NCBI RefSeq assembly: GCF_026262505.1
Contig: NC_067204.1
Coordinates: 13,720,522-13,784,521 of the forward strand
Reading direction: 5' to 3'
Length of the DNA: 64,000 nt
Origin: Trichomonas vaginalis G3
Lineage: Eukaryota > Parabasalia > Trichomonadida > Trichomonadidae
Under the pieces are notes generated by a model. The model made no database searches and was not told where the DNA came from. It saw only the letters and a list, made by a program, of their open reading frames with translations. Made by a program: the position numbers and the translations under genes. Positions 49,525 to 59,128 of the stretch are shown here, piece by piece (position 1 is the stretch's first letter; the number at the start of each line of letters is the position of its first letter).

Positions 49525-50117
49525 ATGAAAATGACCGAAGAAGTTGAAACGGTAGATTTGACACCACAAACAAAAAGTTCAGAACCATTGTCAAAACCTG
49601 TCAAAGAACTTACAGATGAAGAGAAAAATTCAATAATAGAAAGTGTGAGGTCTGGAAATACAAACCCCAACTACAAAGTCACTTTTCATAGAAATGGAAC
49701 GGCTAGTATCTCAAAAAAGAAACAGACTCTCACAAATAAAATATTGAAGTCTGAAGGAGTTTATGAGACAACAGAGATGGAAAAGTTTACTTCACTGACC
49801 AACAGTTCATTATAGAACATCTCATTGACTTAGAGTCGAAATATTCTAAACTTTACAACAAACACAAAAAGTTGAAAGGAAAACAAAAACAAATGGCATA
49901 TGATATTTATGAAGATGTTAACGACACAACTGTTCCAGCAAGTGAGGTAAAGTCAGATGAACCGAAAAGTGACGAAAAACCAATAGAAGAAGAGAAACCA
50001 AAAACTGAAGATAAACCAAAACCAAAGTTTAGTTTGGAAACTAAACCAAGTCAACCTTCATTAGCTGGTATGGGTTGGCGTCAAAGACTTATGGCAGCAG
50101 GCGGTTATGTTAAGTAA
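49525..50117 (+). pseudogene. Acidic-tailed protein of P2, broken
   Basis: Counterpart of 26237-26839. The polar N-terminus, the basic YKVTFHRNGTASISKKKQTL stretch, the Glu/Pro/Lys repeats (one fewer block than in P1) and the closing PSLAGMGWRQRLMAAGGYVK are all recognisable. About one break is present. Confidence 0.55.
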
Positions 50118-50149
50118 AGAGAAAAAATATATTTTTTATTTTTATAAAA

Positions 50150-52303
50150 ATGCCCCCACATAGAATGGACAGAAGGTCTGCTAGAATAAAAGCAGAGTTA
50201 GAAAGATATGGTTGGAGAGTTTCGAAGAATTTTAAATATAGGAAGGGAAGACCCATAAAAGTCTATGACAAATTGTCTGGTCTTCGCTATGAAATGGACT
50301 TAGAAACAGCACGCGCCAATTATCCAAACAGACTAGAGAGGTTAGAAGAAGAACATCTTATGGACATGCCTTTCGATGTTACTGAGCCTCAAGTTGAAGG
50401 ACACGACGGCTTTGCCAGATTCTACTGGAAACATGACGAACAATTGTATCCTTTGAGAAGGAAAAAAGGTAGAGGTGAAGACACACATGCTCCCATGGAA
50501 AGAACAAGATATGCATATGAAAAGTATCGTGAAGTTAGAAGTAAAATTGCATCTGGTAGAACCTTTACAGTAAACTTTGACGAAGGAAAGAACAAAGAAG
50601 GCTTCATGGGTGTACTTGCTGCCATACAAGACGGAAATAAGAAAGGATACAATCTCAGACTAACCGTAACAGATTTGGATGGCCATATTTACTATGCACA
50701 TGGCAATGTCACAACAGCCGCACAACTTCTTGACGCTTTCAAGACTACAAAGAGAGAACAAATGTTTGACTCCGACTCAGATATTTTGAATGCAATTGAA
50801 GGAATTGCAAGCGTGAAGTTCGAATGGTACCAACCTAACCCTCAAGCAGTCAGACAACATGCTGGATACTTCCCGTTCATAAACAAGTCTGACATTGACT
50901 TGACAAGGTATGGAATTTACAATTCAATTGAAACAATTGTCAATGAACCTTGCATTCTTACATGTCTCAGAAACTCTGGTCTTGTTACAGATGAGAAAAT
51001 GAAGTATCTTGAGTCATGTGTGAAAACCAGGTACATTCTCAGAAGTCAATTGGCTAAAATTGCACCGTTGGCAAATGTGAATATCCGAGTCAACATTCCG
51101 ACTGAGAAAGGTTCTTCACATGACGACTATGTTGTTGACAAAGACTTACCATGGTTGAAGATTGCAATTGTCCATAACCACTTCATGTTGAACGAAAGTC
51201 TTACAAACCCATTGTTCGGAAATGGTAAGTGCAACATTGTCAGAGCTGTTAACATTCTTTTCGAGAAAGGTTTGTTGGAACCAATTCCAGATGACAAGCT
51301 GACAGAAACTTTTGTACCAAAAGACGAAACAAACTTTTCATTGTTGGTAAGACCAAAAGTTGTTCCAGACAAAGTTCTAGCACAAAAGAAGTACACAGTT
51401 CCAAAAGGAGTTGGATTGTTCGGATACCAACCTGAACCAGAAGAACTTCCAATGAGGTTGCAAGAACTTCAAGATGCTATAAACAAACTTCCATTGAGAC
51501 ATCCAATCGACGTCAAATTGTATTGGAGAGCATCTGAGTTAGGTCAGAAGGTTTTATATGAAACAGGTTGCTTTGACGATGTTTATGAGATAACAGGAGA
51601 AGTTTCTCAGAAGATAAGAGACTCGCTTGAATTTCCACAAACTGGACCGATTGGTTGCGACAAGTTCGACTCATATGAAAAGATATACTATGTCGACCTT
51701 AACGCTGCGTACATGAGGTTTGTCCAATATATTCCGACTGGAATTCCAAACGAAGATGGTGAGTTCCCGGGAAGGAACTATACAGTTGGAAAAGTCATAC
51801 AACAACTGTATGATATTAGGAAAGCTTCAAACCCAAAACTTGCAATGACGCTCAAATTGCTTATGAATTCGACATGGGGATATTCCATTAAGAAACCTCA
51901 AAAGATGAAGAGTAAACACTATGAGAAGGTCGACAACTTTGTTGAAAGGTTTTCTCCTTTTGTTTTGAAGTACGAGTTCACCGAAGGTCAAAGTGGCTTA
52001 GTAACCACATTAAAACCTATTGTCGAACATTGGTCTTACCCTCAGTTCGCAAAGGCAGTCCTTGACAACTACAACAAATTCTTCTCAGAGGTCAAATCCA
52101 AAGTGAAGGTTTACTACGAGAACATTGACGCACTCATGACGAACGAAGAAGGATATAACAAACTCATTGAAATGGGAATGGTCGGTGAAAAGATGGGCTG
52201 TTTTAAGGTAGATAAGGTATTTTCCGAAGTTCATGTACTCTCCAAACGTAAGTACTGGGGTATACTTGAAGACGGCACAGAAATAAAACATTGCATGAAA
52301 TAA
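50150..52303 (+). CDS. B-family (protein-primed type) DNA polymerase, 717 aa
   Basis: Polymerase motif A is IYYVDLNAAYMRF near residue 515, motif B is KLLMNSTWGYS near 570, and motif C is VYYENIDALMT near 660, in the order of protein-primed B-family polymerases. Residues 1-50 are basic. Residues about 300-380 (EPCILTCLRNSGL, then LPWLKIAIVHNHFML) match a region found ahead of the exonuclease in Polinton and virophage-like polymerases, but I could not pick out classical exonuclease motifs. The motif A-B distance of about 55 residues is short. It begins after TTTTTTATTTTTATAAAA and looks whole. PolB copies the element using a terminal protein primer in this family. Confidence 0.85.
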   Translation: MPPHRMDRRSARIKAELERYGWRVSKNFKYRKGRPIKVYDKLSGLRYEMDLETARANYPNRLERLEEEHLMDMPFDVTEPQVEGHDGFARFYWKHDEQLYPLRRKKGRGEDTHAPMERTRYAYEKYREVRSKIASGRTFTVNFDEGKNKEGFMGVLAAIQDGNKKGYNLRLTVTDLDGHIYYAHGNVTTAAQLLDAFKTTKREQMFDSDSDILNAIEGIASVKFEWYQPNPQAVRQHAGYFPFINKSDIDLTRYGIYNSIETIVNEPCILTCLRNSGLVTDEKMKYLESCVKTRYILRSQLAKIAPLANVNIRVNIPTEKGSSHDDYVVDKDLPWLKIAIVHNHFMLNESLTNPLFGNGKCNIVRAVNILFEKGLLEPIPDDKLTETFVPKDETNFSLLVRPKVVPDKVLAQKKYTVPKGVGLFGYQPEPEELPMRLQELQDAINKLPLRHPIDVKLYWRASELGQKVLYETGCFDDVYEITGEVSQKIRDSLEFPQTGPIGCDKFDSYEKIYYVDLNAAYMRFVQYIPTGIPNEDGEFPGRNYTVGKVIQQLYDIRKASNPKLAMTLKLLMNSTWGYSIKKPQKMKSKHYEKVDNFVERFSPFVLKYEFTEGQSGLVTTLKPIVEHWSYPQFAKAVLDNYNKFFSEVKSKVKVYYENIDALMTNEEGYNKLIEMGMVGEKMGCFKVDKVFSEVHVLSKRKYWGILEDGTEIKHCMK

Positions 52304-52394
52304 AACATTGCATGAAGTAAAAAATTGCATGAAGTAAAAAATTGCATGAAATAAAAACATTTTTTAAAAAAAACATTTTTTTATTTTATTTGAA

Positions 52395-52978
52395 ATGTAC
52401 GCTGAGTTTGTTGGAGAAGACCGTTGGGAAACTTGTTTGTTAGATGAAGAGTATGAAATTCACTGTTCTGAGCCTTTTGAAATAAGGAAGAAAGAAACCA
52501 AAGAATTATACATGAATATAACAGAGGAACAGGTTATATTTGTGTAACATTAAACCTCAAAAAGTACCAAAAACATGTCGTCATTGCAACTCATTTTATA
52601 CCGAACCCTAACAATTTACCGTGTGTGGACCATATAAACCATCAAAGAGACGACAATAGACTTGAAAACTTACGTTGGGTCACTTGTTCTGAAAACAATA
52701 AGAACAAAGGCAAATTTGGAGATATTGTATTCGAATTTGTCGACGAACTAGAAGATGAAACAATTGAAATTACAGACTATGGTAAGCATACGTTTGAGTT
52801 TTACTACTATAGCGAAGAACAAGACTCTTTCTACTTTTATACCGGCGTAAACTATAGGAAATTACAAGTATATTTTACTAAGGCAGGCTATGCTTATGTA
52901 AACACTAGAGATACAGATGGAAAACGCGTTCAAATACTTCTTAACAAATTCAAGAAGCTATATGGCATACCATTTTAA
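52395..52978 (+). pseudogene. HNH endonuclease of P2, broken
   Basis: Counterpart of 25497-26081. Same start (MYAEFVGEDRWETCLLDEEY) and same HNH core (DHINHQRDDNRLENLRWVT). About two breaks are present. The 91 bases before it contain several ATTGCATGAAGTAAAA repeats (52296-52350) derived from the end of PolB. Confidence 0.7.
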
Positions 52979-53014
52979 AACGTTTTTAAAACCATATATT
53001 TTTACATATATGAA

Positions 53015-53875
53015 ATGCTTCAGGTTGAAAAACAAAGAACAAAAGTAGCAGATACAAAACCGTTAGACTATATCTTCACAAATGCCGGTAGGACTATATC
53101 AGATGAAGAAATTTCATCCCGTATATACAGGTTTGACTATCCAATTCGTTGGCTTCAAAGTCCTTCAGATGCAAAGGCAATAGGATTTAGAAGAGTTTTG
53201 TTTTCAAATAGAACTAACGCCTTCATGTTCGCAGTATATTTTCATGGTCAGTATAAAGGTTCTGATGGTCTAATAGAAAAATTTGACGAAATGAAAATCT
53301 TTACAATTCGTTCAGACGAAAGTCTTGAGAAAACTCTAAATGACTTCCAAACTCAAATAAACAAATACTACTGGGAATTTCAAGAAAAATACCACTCTTT
53401 ACTAAATGGAACATACTATCTGAAACTAGAATATAACAAGATGAACTCCACAGTTTCATTTCAAAAGATTGAAATTAACCCTCCAAGAGATACAGAGTTT
53501 TTATATTGGGGAGTAGACAAACGTTCTTGGGCACAATTTCTTCGGTTACTAAACCAGAACGAACCATTACCACCAGATGGTCCATTTAAATTTATACTTC
53601 CACCAGCAGATTTGACAGTTTATAGAAACGTGTTTGACCCTCAAAATGTCATGTGTCATGCAAGTTTCAGTTCAAGCAACAACAGTTTTCTTTGTATTGG
53701 TAAGGACTTTTATGACTTTGCTTCTAAATTCTACGAACCACCTAGTAACAGTTTCTCTGACTTTCAAGTTTGGTTCACAACAAACGGTGTGCAGCATATT
53801 ATTCCATTATACTATGACTTTTATCTCGAATTGTCTTTCATATACAACTACGGAAAAGTGCTGAAAAAGTATTGA
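53015..53875 (+). CDS. Conserved 286-aa protein, possible minor capsid protein
   Basis: The N-terminal 60 residues include RFDYPIRWLQSPSDAKAIGF; the middle (110-150) is a short coiled stretch; the C-terminal 110 residues are beta-rich and aromatic (NVMCHASFSSSNNSFLCIG, FSDFQVWFTTNG, LYYDFYLELSFIYNY). The C-terminal part has the texture of a jelly-roll or receptor domain. A paralogue is at 45935-46783 and the P1 copy at 22414-23265. It lies downstream of PolB and HNH. It looks whole. The capsid suggestion is weak inference. Confidence 0.6.
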   Translation: MLQVEKQRTKVADTKPLDYIFTNAGRTISDEEISSRIYRFDYPIRWLQSPSDAKAIGFRRVLFSNRTNAFMFAVYFHGQYKGSDGLIEKFDEMKIFTIRSDESLEKTLNDFQTQINKYYWEFQEKYHSLLNGTYYLKLEYNKMNSTVSFQKIEINPPRDTEFLYWGVDKRSWAQFLRLLNQNEPLPPDGPFKFILPPADLTVYRNVFDPQNVMCHASFSSSNNSFLCIGKDFYDFASKFYEPPSNSFSDFQVWFTTNGVQHIIPLYYDFYLELSFIYNYGKVLKKY

Positions 53876-54344
53876 AAAATGAGTTTTGGTTAGATGGTTT
53901 TTAGGTGTGCCTATGTGCCTATGTGCCTCGGTCAAATGAACTTCTCTTAAAATTACTGACAACATGACATTTTGACAACAGTCCAGGAAATAAACTTCTT
54001 CATCGTATATGTTTTGAAGAACTGAAGTGTGCCTATGTGCCCATGTGTGCCTATGTGCCTATGTGCCTCGGTCACTTTAACTTCTTTTAAAAAGTGTGAC
54101 AACAAGACATTATGACAACAGTCCAGGAAAATGTCAAGACTTCTTCTTCGTAAATGTTTTGTCATGACTTCTTCTTCGTAAATGTTTTGTCATGACTTCT
54201 TCATCGTATTCTTTCACAAAATGCTTGTTTTGAGGTCGAGCCATTTTTGGCTCCACCGTAGAAAACACACAAAACTCATGAATTTTCCCGAAATAAAAAA
54301 AGTTAGTTTTTTTAAAAAAATATTTTTTATTTTATTGTAAGAAC
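53876..54344. repeat. Spacer with GTGCCTAT tandems and minisatellite seeds
   Basis: No gene. Two GTGCCTAT-type tandems (53905-53930, 54028-54070) each next to a CGGTCAAATGAACTTCTC or similar scaffold, then two and a half units of CTTCTTCTTCGTAAATGTTT plus TGTCATGA (54138-54210), the same motif that fills 4.5 kb of P1, and an AAAATGCTTGTTTTGAGGTC module. Confidence 0.65.
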
Positions 54345-55241
54345 ATGTTAGCAACAACAGCACCAAACTCTTTAGTCATGAACCCAACTTCAATGTTAGT
54401 AGAGATGAAAAGCTTCATTCCTTCTTCATATACTTTCGAAACAGAAATCCAGAAGATAAAGCAAGAACTTTTAACAAGTAATTTAGATTGCACTGCAAAA
54501 GATGAAACAAATGAACAGTATCTTTATGAAATGCAGGACCTGGTGGAACATCTACCTAAACTTCCTGAAATACAACAACAAAAGCTCACTATTCCTGAAT
54601 TCGATGAAATAGAAGTGAAACCAACCGACTCAGTAGAAATAAAGAAGTTCATACGTAATGTAAACTATGAGTTTCTTGGATTTCATTGCAACCACAAAGA
54701 CTGCGATATGGTATATTTCATTGACATATATAAATCTGGGGAGTTTAAGACCTACGACAACTTTGTTTCGTTAGTTGCTGAATGTGTATGGCAGATAAGA
54801 GATAAAGATAGAAGAGGTAAAGTATGGAACGGACAAATAAAACCAGCAGCCTTTGAGTTAAAGAAAACCATTTACGCCTTAGTTGTACTTGCAGGACAAA
54901 TTTCAATGTACAATGCTAAAATGAACCCACAATGTTCTAAATGTAAAGCAGCAATGAGGAAATATAACTATTCTGTCAAAGAGATAGAACGTATGCGAAA
55001 CGACTATGCTGACTTAAAGAAAGAAGCAGAGAAACCAGCAGAAGATAAAATGGACATGTTGACATTTCTGAACAAAAACTATCCAACTGCTGACGATTTC
55101 CTTCTTTCAGATGTCAAGAAGAAATATAAAGAAACATTCGGCATTGTTAAAACTTTTGATATCCTTCGTGAAGAAATAGAAGCCACAAAACTGTTTAAAG
55201 TCATGAACCATCACAACATATACCATGTAAAACGCTTATAA
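54345..55241 (+). CDS. Conserved 298-aa protein with Cys pair
   Basis: It begins MLATTAPNSLVMNPTSMLVE. Residues 60-85 are acidic; residues about 110-125 hold FHCNHKDCDM; residues about 195-210 hold NPQCSKCKAAMRKYN, a Cys-x2-Cys pair followed by basic residues; the C-terminal 80 residues are Lys/Glu helical. Metal binding by the Cys/His cluster is possible. The leader is AAAATATTTTTTATTTTATT. The last codons (YHVKRL) and stop lie in a TACCATGTAAAACGCTTA motif that also forms the neighbouring 76-bp repeats. Function unknown; the frame looks whole. Confidence 0.6.
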   Translation: MLATTAPNSLVMNPTSMLVEMKSFIPSSYTFETEIQKIKQELLTSNLDCTAKDETNEQYLYEMQDLVEHLPKLPEIQQQKLTIPEFDEIEVKPTDSVEIKKFIRNVNYEFLGFHCNHKDCDMVYFIDIYKSGEFKTYDNFVSLVAECVWQIRDKDRRGKVWNGQIKPAAFELKKTIYALVVLAGQISMYNAKMNPQCSKCKAAMRKYNYSVKEIERMRNDYADLKKEAEKPAEDKMDMLTFLNKNYPTADDFLLSDVKKKYKETFGIVKTFDILREEIEATKLFKVMNHHNIYHVKRL

Positions 55242-56078
55242 AACTTTATGGTAGAAATATATTTTTGTCTGATTTACGCTCATGTTTGACAAAACATATA
55301 CGATGAAATCTATTTCCTGTGTTGTTGTCAAAAATGTCGTGTTGTCAGTAATTTTAAGAGAAGTTCATTTGACCTGGTGACCTGGTGACCTGGTGACCTG
55401 GTTCCACCTAAAATATATTTTTGTCTGATTTACGCTCATTGACGATGAAATACAACAACAAAACATATACGATGAAATCTATTTCCTGTGTTGTTGTCAA
55501 AATGTCGTGTTGTCAGTAATTTTAAGAGAAGTTCATTTGACCGAGGCACATGGGCACATGGGCACACCTAAATATATTTTTGCTGAAAAAATGACCAAAT
55601 TTCATTATATAACTGTTATATTTTGACGAAGTGAACTTTAACACTTCGTAAAAAAAATGACGTTTACCATGTAAAACGCTTATGAAAATCGTGAAATTTT
55701 TACGAAGTGAACTTTAACACTTCGTCAAAAAAATAGCGTTTACCATGTAAAACGCTTATGAAAATCGTGAAATTTTGACGAAGTGAACTTTAACACTTCG
55801 TAAAAAAAATGACGTTTACCATGTAAAACGCTTATGAAAATCGTGAAATTTTTACGAAGTGAACTTTAACACTTCGTCAAAAAAATAGCGTTTACCATGT
55901 AAAACGCTTATGAAAATCGTGAAATTTCTCTAGCCCGATTTTTTTCGGCCTTGCATAAAACTCTATGAAAATCGTAAAAAAACTCTATGAAATCATATCT
56001 TTTATACAAGATAGAAAAAATAAAATAACGCTAGTTTTTTTAAAATATTTTTTTTTATTTTGTATGTAAGAACAGGAA
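55242..56078. repeat. Spacer with variable-core modules and 76-bp repeats
   Basis: No gene. Two copies of the GTTGTCAGTAATTTTAAGAG scaffold carry different tandem cores: GGTGACCT four times at 55372-55400 and GGGCACAT at 55547-55563. Then four 76-bp units (55626-55929). The segment ends with TTTTTCGGCCTTGCATAAAA and the leader of the next gene. Confidence 0.7.
55626..55929. repeat. Four 76-bp tandem units with two inverted repeats each
   Basis: Each unit contains ACGAAGTG-8 nt-CACTTCGT and the near-palindrome GCGTTTACCATGTAAAACGC, and ends CTTATGAAAATCGTGAAATT. The flanks of the first stem alternate between G/A and T/C from unit to unit. Related units lie in P1 at 19500-19680. The second inverted repeat equals the 3' end of the preceding gene. 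Confidence 0.8.
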
Positions 56079-56690
56079 ATGACAAACACTGAGTTTGAAA
56101 CAGTTAAAAAGATAGACAATGAGACCAAAGTGGTTAGAATTGGTGATTTAAACGTAAGATACTCAAAGAAATACAAGAAATATTCTTTGTCAGACATTCT
56201 AACACCATCTGGAAAGAAAACATCCCATTGGGTTGGAATTGCTTCAACTCAGAAAATTTTGACAAAAAATCCTGAGCTTATGATATCGGTAAGATTCTAT
56301 GGAACAAGAACATATCTTATAGACAAAAGTCTTATACCACTAGTTTTGTTCTGGATTGACCCAGTTGTTGGATATAATTTCATAACATATGGTTCATTCG
56401 ATACTGAACGTTGCAGTGAGGGCTTACTTTACATCGTTCAGAAACCGAAGGACTTCAATACAAAGAGATATAAGATAGGAAGAACATATAATATAACTCA
56501 AAGATATGACAGTACAGTCAATAGAGTCAAGGTTGTGTTTGTTAACGATATGAGAGCTGCTGAAACAGAACTACTTGAAAAGTTTGAGAAAATGTATGGT
56601 GCTCCCACGAAAGGTAAAGAAACGTTTGAAGTAGATGAGATAGATAGTGCTATAAAATTATTTGACGAAGTTGCTGAAAAATACATGTAA
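56079..56690 (+). CDS. KilA-N-like plus GIY-YIG (T5orf172-type) protein, 203 aa
   Basis: Residues about 20-100 form a KilA-N-like DNA-binding domain (KKYKKYSLSDIL, a Trp at about 55, ISVRFYGTRTYLIDKSLIPL then VLFWIDP). Residues about 115-180 hold GLLYIVQKPKDF and YKIGRTYNITQRYDS, the GIY-YIG nuclease-fold signature. The acidic C-terminal helix (DEIDSAIKLFDEVAEKYM) is intact here. The leader TTTTTATTTTGTATGTAAGA is shared with the next gene. Confidence 0.75.
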   Translation: MTNTEFETVKKIDNETKVVRIGDLNVRYSKKYKKYSLSDILTPSGKKTSHWVGIASTQKILTKNPELMISVRFYGTRTYLIDKSLIPLVLFWIDPVVGYNFITYGSFDTERCSEGLLYIVQKPKDFNTKRYKIGRTYNITQRYDSTVNRVKVVFVNDMRAAETELLEKFEKMYGAPTKGKETFEVDEIDSAIKLFDEVAEKYM

Positions 56691-56778
56691 AGCGTTTATT
56701 TTTGGTCTTTTATACAAGATAGAAAATAACGCTAATTTTTTATAAAATATTTTTTTTATTTTGTATGTAAAGACAGAT

Positions 56779-57558
56779 ATGACAACAACCGAGAACACAA
56801 CAACTGCTATCGTTCATGAAGCCATAAGTGAAGAATATGAGTGGGTTCAGTTAAACAAACAACTCCGTCTCATTCGTTCGGTCAAAGATGACATGTACCA
56901 AATGCAAAGTATTTTGACAGCATGTTTTGCACCAGACACTAAACACGCAGACGACTGGTTTGAATTAAATAGCACTCATGAACTCCTCAGTGAGTTTGAA
57001 CATGTAGAACTTAAAAAGATGTACCAAGACAGACAAAACTTACCATCACATCTAAAAGGTATATATGTTCATAAGTTCCTAGTTAGTTCAATAGCAATGT
57101 GGGCTTCACCTCGTTATGCAATCTACATACTTATGCTACTTGACGAACTTTGTACAAAACAGAGAGAAGATATGATGAAAGAAGACAAAAACATACAGAA
57201 AAGAATACCACGTTCGGTACCAAAAGGAAAGGAAAAGAACTATAAGTATATGATTTACACTGAAGAGATGGAAAATGAAGAAGACAGAGATATGGTTATG
57301 TTGCATTTAGTCAGAAGAAACAACAAAAGCTTTTACGACCTTGCTAAGATTTACAAATCTGACAGAAATTGGTTCTATCGCGAAAACTTACCGATTTCAA
57401 TGACACCGAATGAAGATGTTAAACAGATAGTTCAAGATACTTTACCTCAAACACACTATGATATGAAAGGTTGTACAATACTTACCTTCAAAGAAGATTT
57501 ACCGCTACTGAAAGAAAAAATAACAGAGTATTTTGACAACTTCAAACAAGCAGAGTAG
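56779..57558 (+). CDS. MSV199/KilA-N-type protein, 259 aa
   Basis: The frame is open from a TTG at 56761; the ATG at 56779 follows the TGTATGTAAAGACAGAT leader and is chosen. Residues about 95-130 hold LKGIYVHKFLVSSIAMWASPRYAIYILMLLDEL, the G-Y-H-L---A-WASP core shared by KilA-N and MSV199 domains of iridoviruses and poxviruses. A basic region and a second globular half follow (about 150-259). It is absent from the corresponding place in P1. Confidence 0.7.
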   Translation: MTTTENTTTAIVHEAISEEYEWVQLNKQLRLIRSVKDDMYQMQSILTACFAPDTKHADDWFELNSTHELLSEFEHVELKKMYQDRQNLPSHLKGIYVHKFLVSSIAMWASPRYAIYILMLLDELCTKQREDMMKEDKNIQKRIPRSVPKGKEKNYKYMIYTEEMENEEDRDMVMLHLVRRNNKSFYDLAKIYKSDRNWFYRENLPISMTPNEDVKQIVQDTLPQTHYDMKGCTILTFKEDLPLLKEKITEYFDNFKQAE

Positions 57559-57631
57559 ATGAACCATTTATTTTTCAAGCTTGACACCAAAGATGGCTCA
57601 GGTAGCTCTATAAGGTAAATTGTCTTGTCCG

Positions 57632-58112
57632 AGTCCTTCTGGCATTCCGAGTCCTTCCTTCCAACAGGAAAAAAATTTCTTTCCGACAGGAAAAGTTTTT
57701 CTTTCCGACAGGAAAAGTTTTTCTTTCCGACAGGAAAAGTTTTTCTTTCCGACAGGAAAAGTTTTTCTTTCCGACAGGAAAAGTTTTTCTTTCCGACAGG
57801 AAAAATTTTTCTTTCCGACAGGAAAAATTTTTCTTTCCGACAGGAAAAATTTTTCCAGTTGTCCGTCCGTAAACCATTCAAATTTTCGAAAATTGAGAAC
57901 TTTTTGGCCGACCTTCAGGAAAAGTTTTTCCTTCCAACAGGAAAAGATTTTCCTTCCAACAGGAAAAGTTTTTCCTTCCGACAGGAAAAATTTTTCTTTC
58001 CGACAGGAAAAGTTTTTCTTTCCAACAGGAAAAGTTCTTCCTTCCGACAGGAAAAGTTTTTCTTTCCAACAGGAAAAGTTCTTCCTTCTGGCATTCCGAG
58101 TTCTTCCTTCCG
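57632..58112. repeat. 22-bp tandem hairpin array of P2
   Basis: Units TTTTTCTTTCCGACAGGAAA in two blocks around a spacer (about 57860-57920) with AATTTTCGAAAATT. Same as the P1 array at 18016-18512 on the other strand; the number and order of CGACA/CAACA variants differ. The following 58128-58234 has a short Pro-rich frame (MSDVPPTESIPKPEEPKAPA) that runs into ATPase antisense; it is kept in P1 too but not called a gene. Confidence 0.85.
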
Positions 58113-58234
58113 ACAGGACACAAACGAATGTCCGACGTACCACCAACCGAGTCCATTCCAAAGCCAGAAGAACCGAAAGCCCCAGCACCACAACAGACTA
58201 AGACTCAACACTTACATTTTTTACGCTTGACTTT

Positions 58235-59092
58235 TTACAATTTGAACTTTGTTCGCGTAGATATGAATTCTGAAAGAAGTATGAGGGTCTTGTATGACTT
58301 TGTACTCTCCCATAGTTCATGTCTGTCAAACTTACCTGCCATGGACTCTTTCATAAGTTCCATGAAATCGTCTTCGGACAATCCGGGGAAAAGTACAATG
58401 TCAGTAAGTATTCTCTTTACATCCTTACTTAAACTCTTGGCTGTCTGTACACAAATGACAACAAGATGTTAAAGTGTCTGAGCTTCTTAAGAATTCGACA
58501 CATGTCTTGTTCTCTATTCTTTAACAAAGGATGAGAAGCAAAGTCATCTAAGATAAGAAGACATCTATGAGGGTAAGTCTTCCAATCGTAAGATTGCAAT
58601 TTCTTCGAAATGTATTCTATCTCTTTCTGTTTGTTTCTGAAGTGTTTCTTCTCTAATATTCTCTGCATTTCCTCATTTGGGTCTTTAAACTTCGAATTAT
58701 ATACTCATTTATAGCATTGTACTTCAAAACTCTTCTTTGGTACTTCTTTATCCAATCTAACAACTCAGAGTCTTTTATACATACTAACTTAGACTTTTTT
58801 ATAATATCTTTGAACGAATTGACGGTTTGGTCAAATTGACCGAAGTACTACAAATGACTACTAACTCATAGAATGGGTTCTTCTCATCTAGTTCTTGTTG
58901 TTGTGCAGCCATTTTAAGATAAGTGAAAGTCTTACCCGACCCAGGTGGTGCAATTAGACCTGTTATACCATTCTGAGCAAATAAGAACTTGTCATGTATG
59001 GGTTTTATCTGAGCATTTTCCAACTTCCTCTTGTTCTTGTTTAAAACATTCTCAAATTTCTTGTCAATGTCAGCAAACTTTTTTTCTAACAT
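58235..59092 (-). pseudogene. Genome-packaging ATPase of P2, broken
   Basis: Counterpart of 17038-17898. Walker A APPGSGKTFT and Walker B CLLILDDFASH are recognisable. About three breaks are present. It diverges from the Lys/Glu-rich gene with a 36-bp gap as in P1. Confidence 0.75.
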
Positions 59093-59128
59093 ATTTTTAG
59101 AAAAATTAAAACTTTTATCTTTTAGAAA

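Noticed and set aside
58128-58472. Pro-rich frame MSDVPPTESIPKPEEPKAPA running into ATPase antisense
   Set aside because: The first 30 codons are kept in both Polintons, but most of the frame is the complement of the ATPase gene; there is not enough to call a gene.
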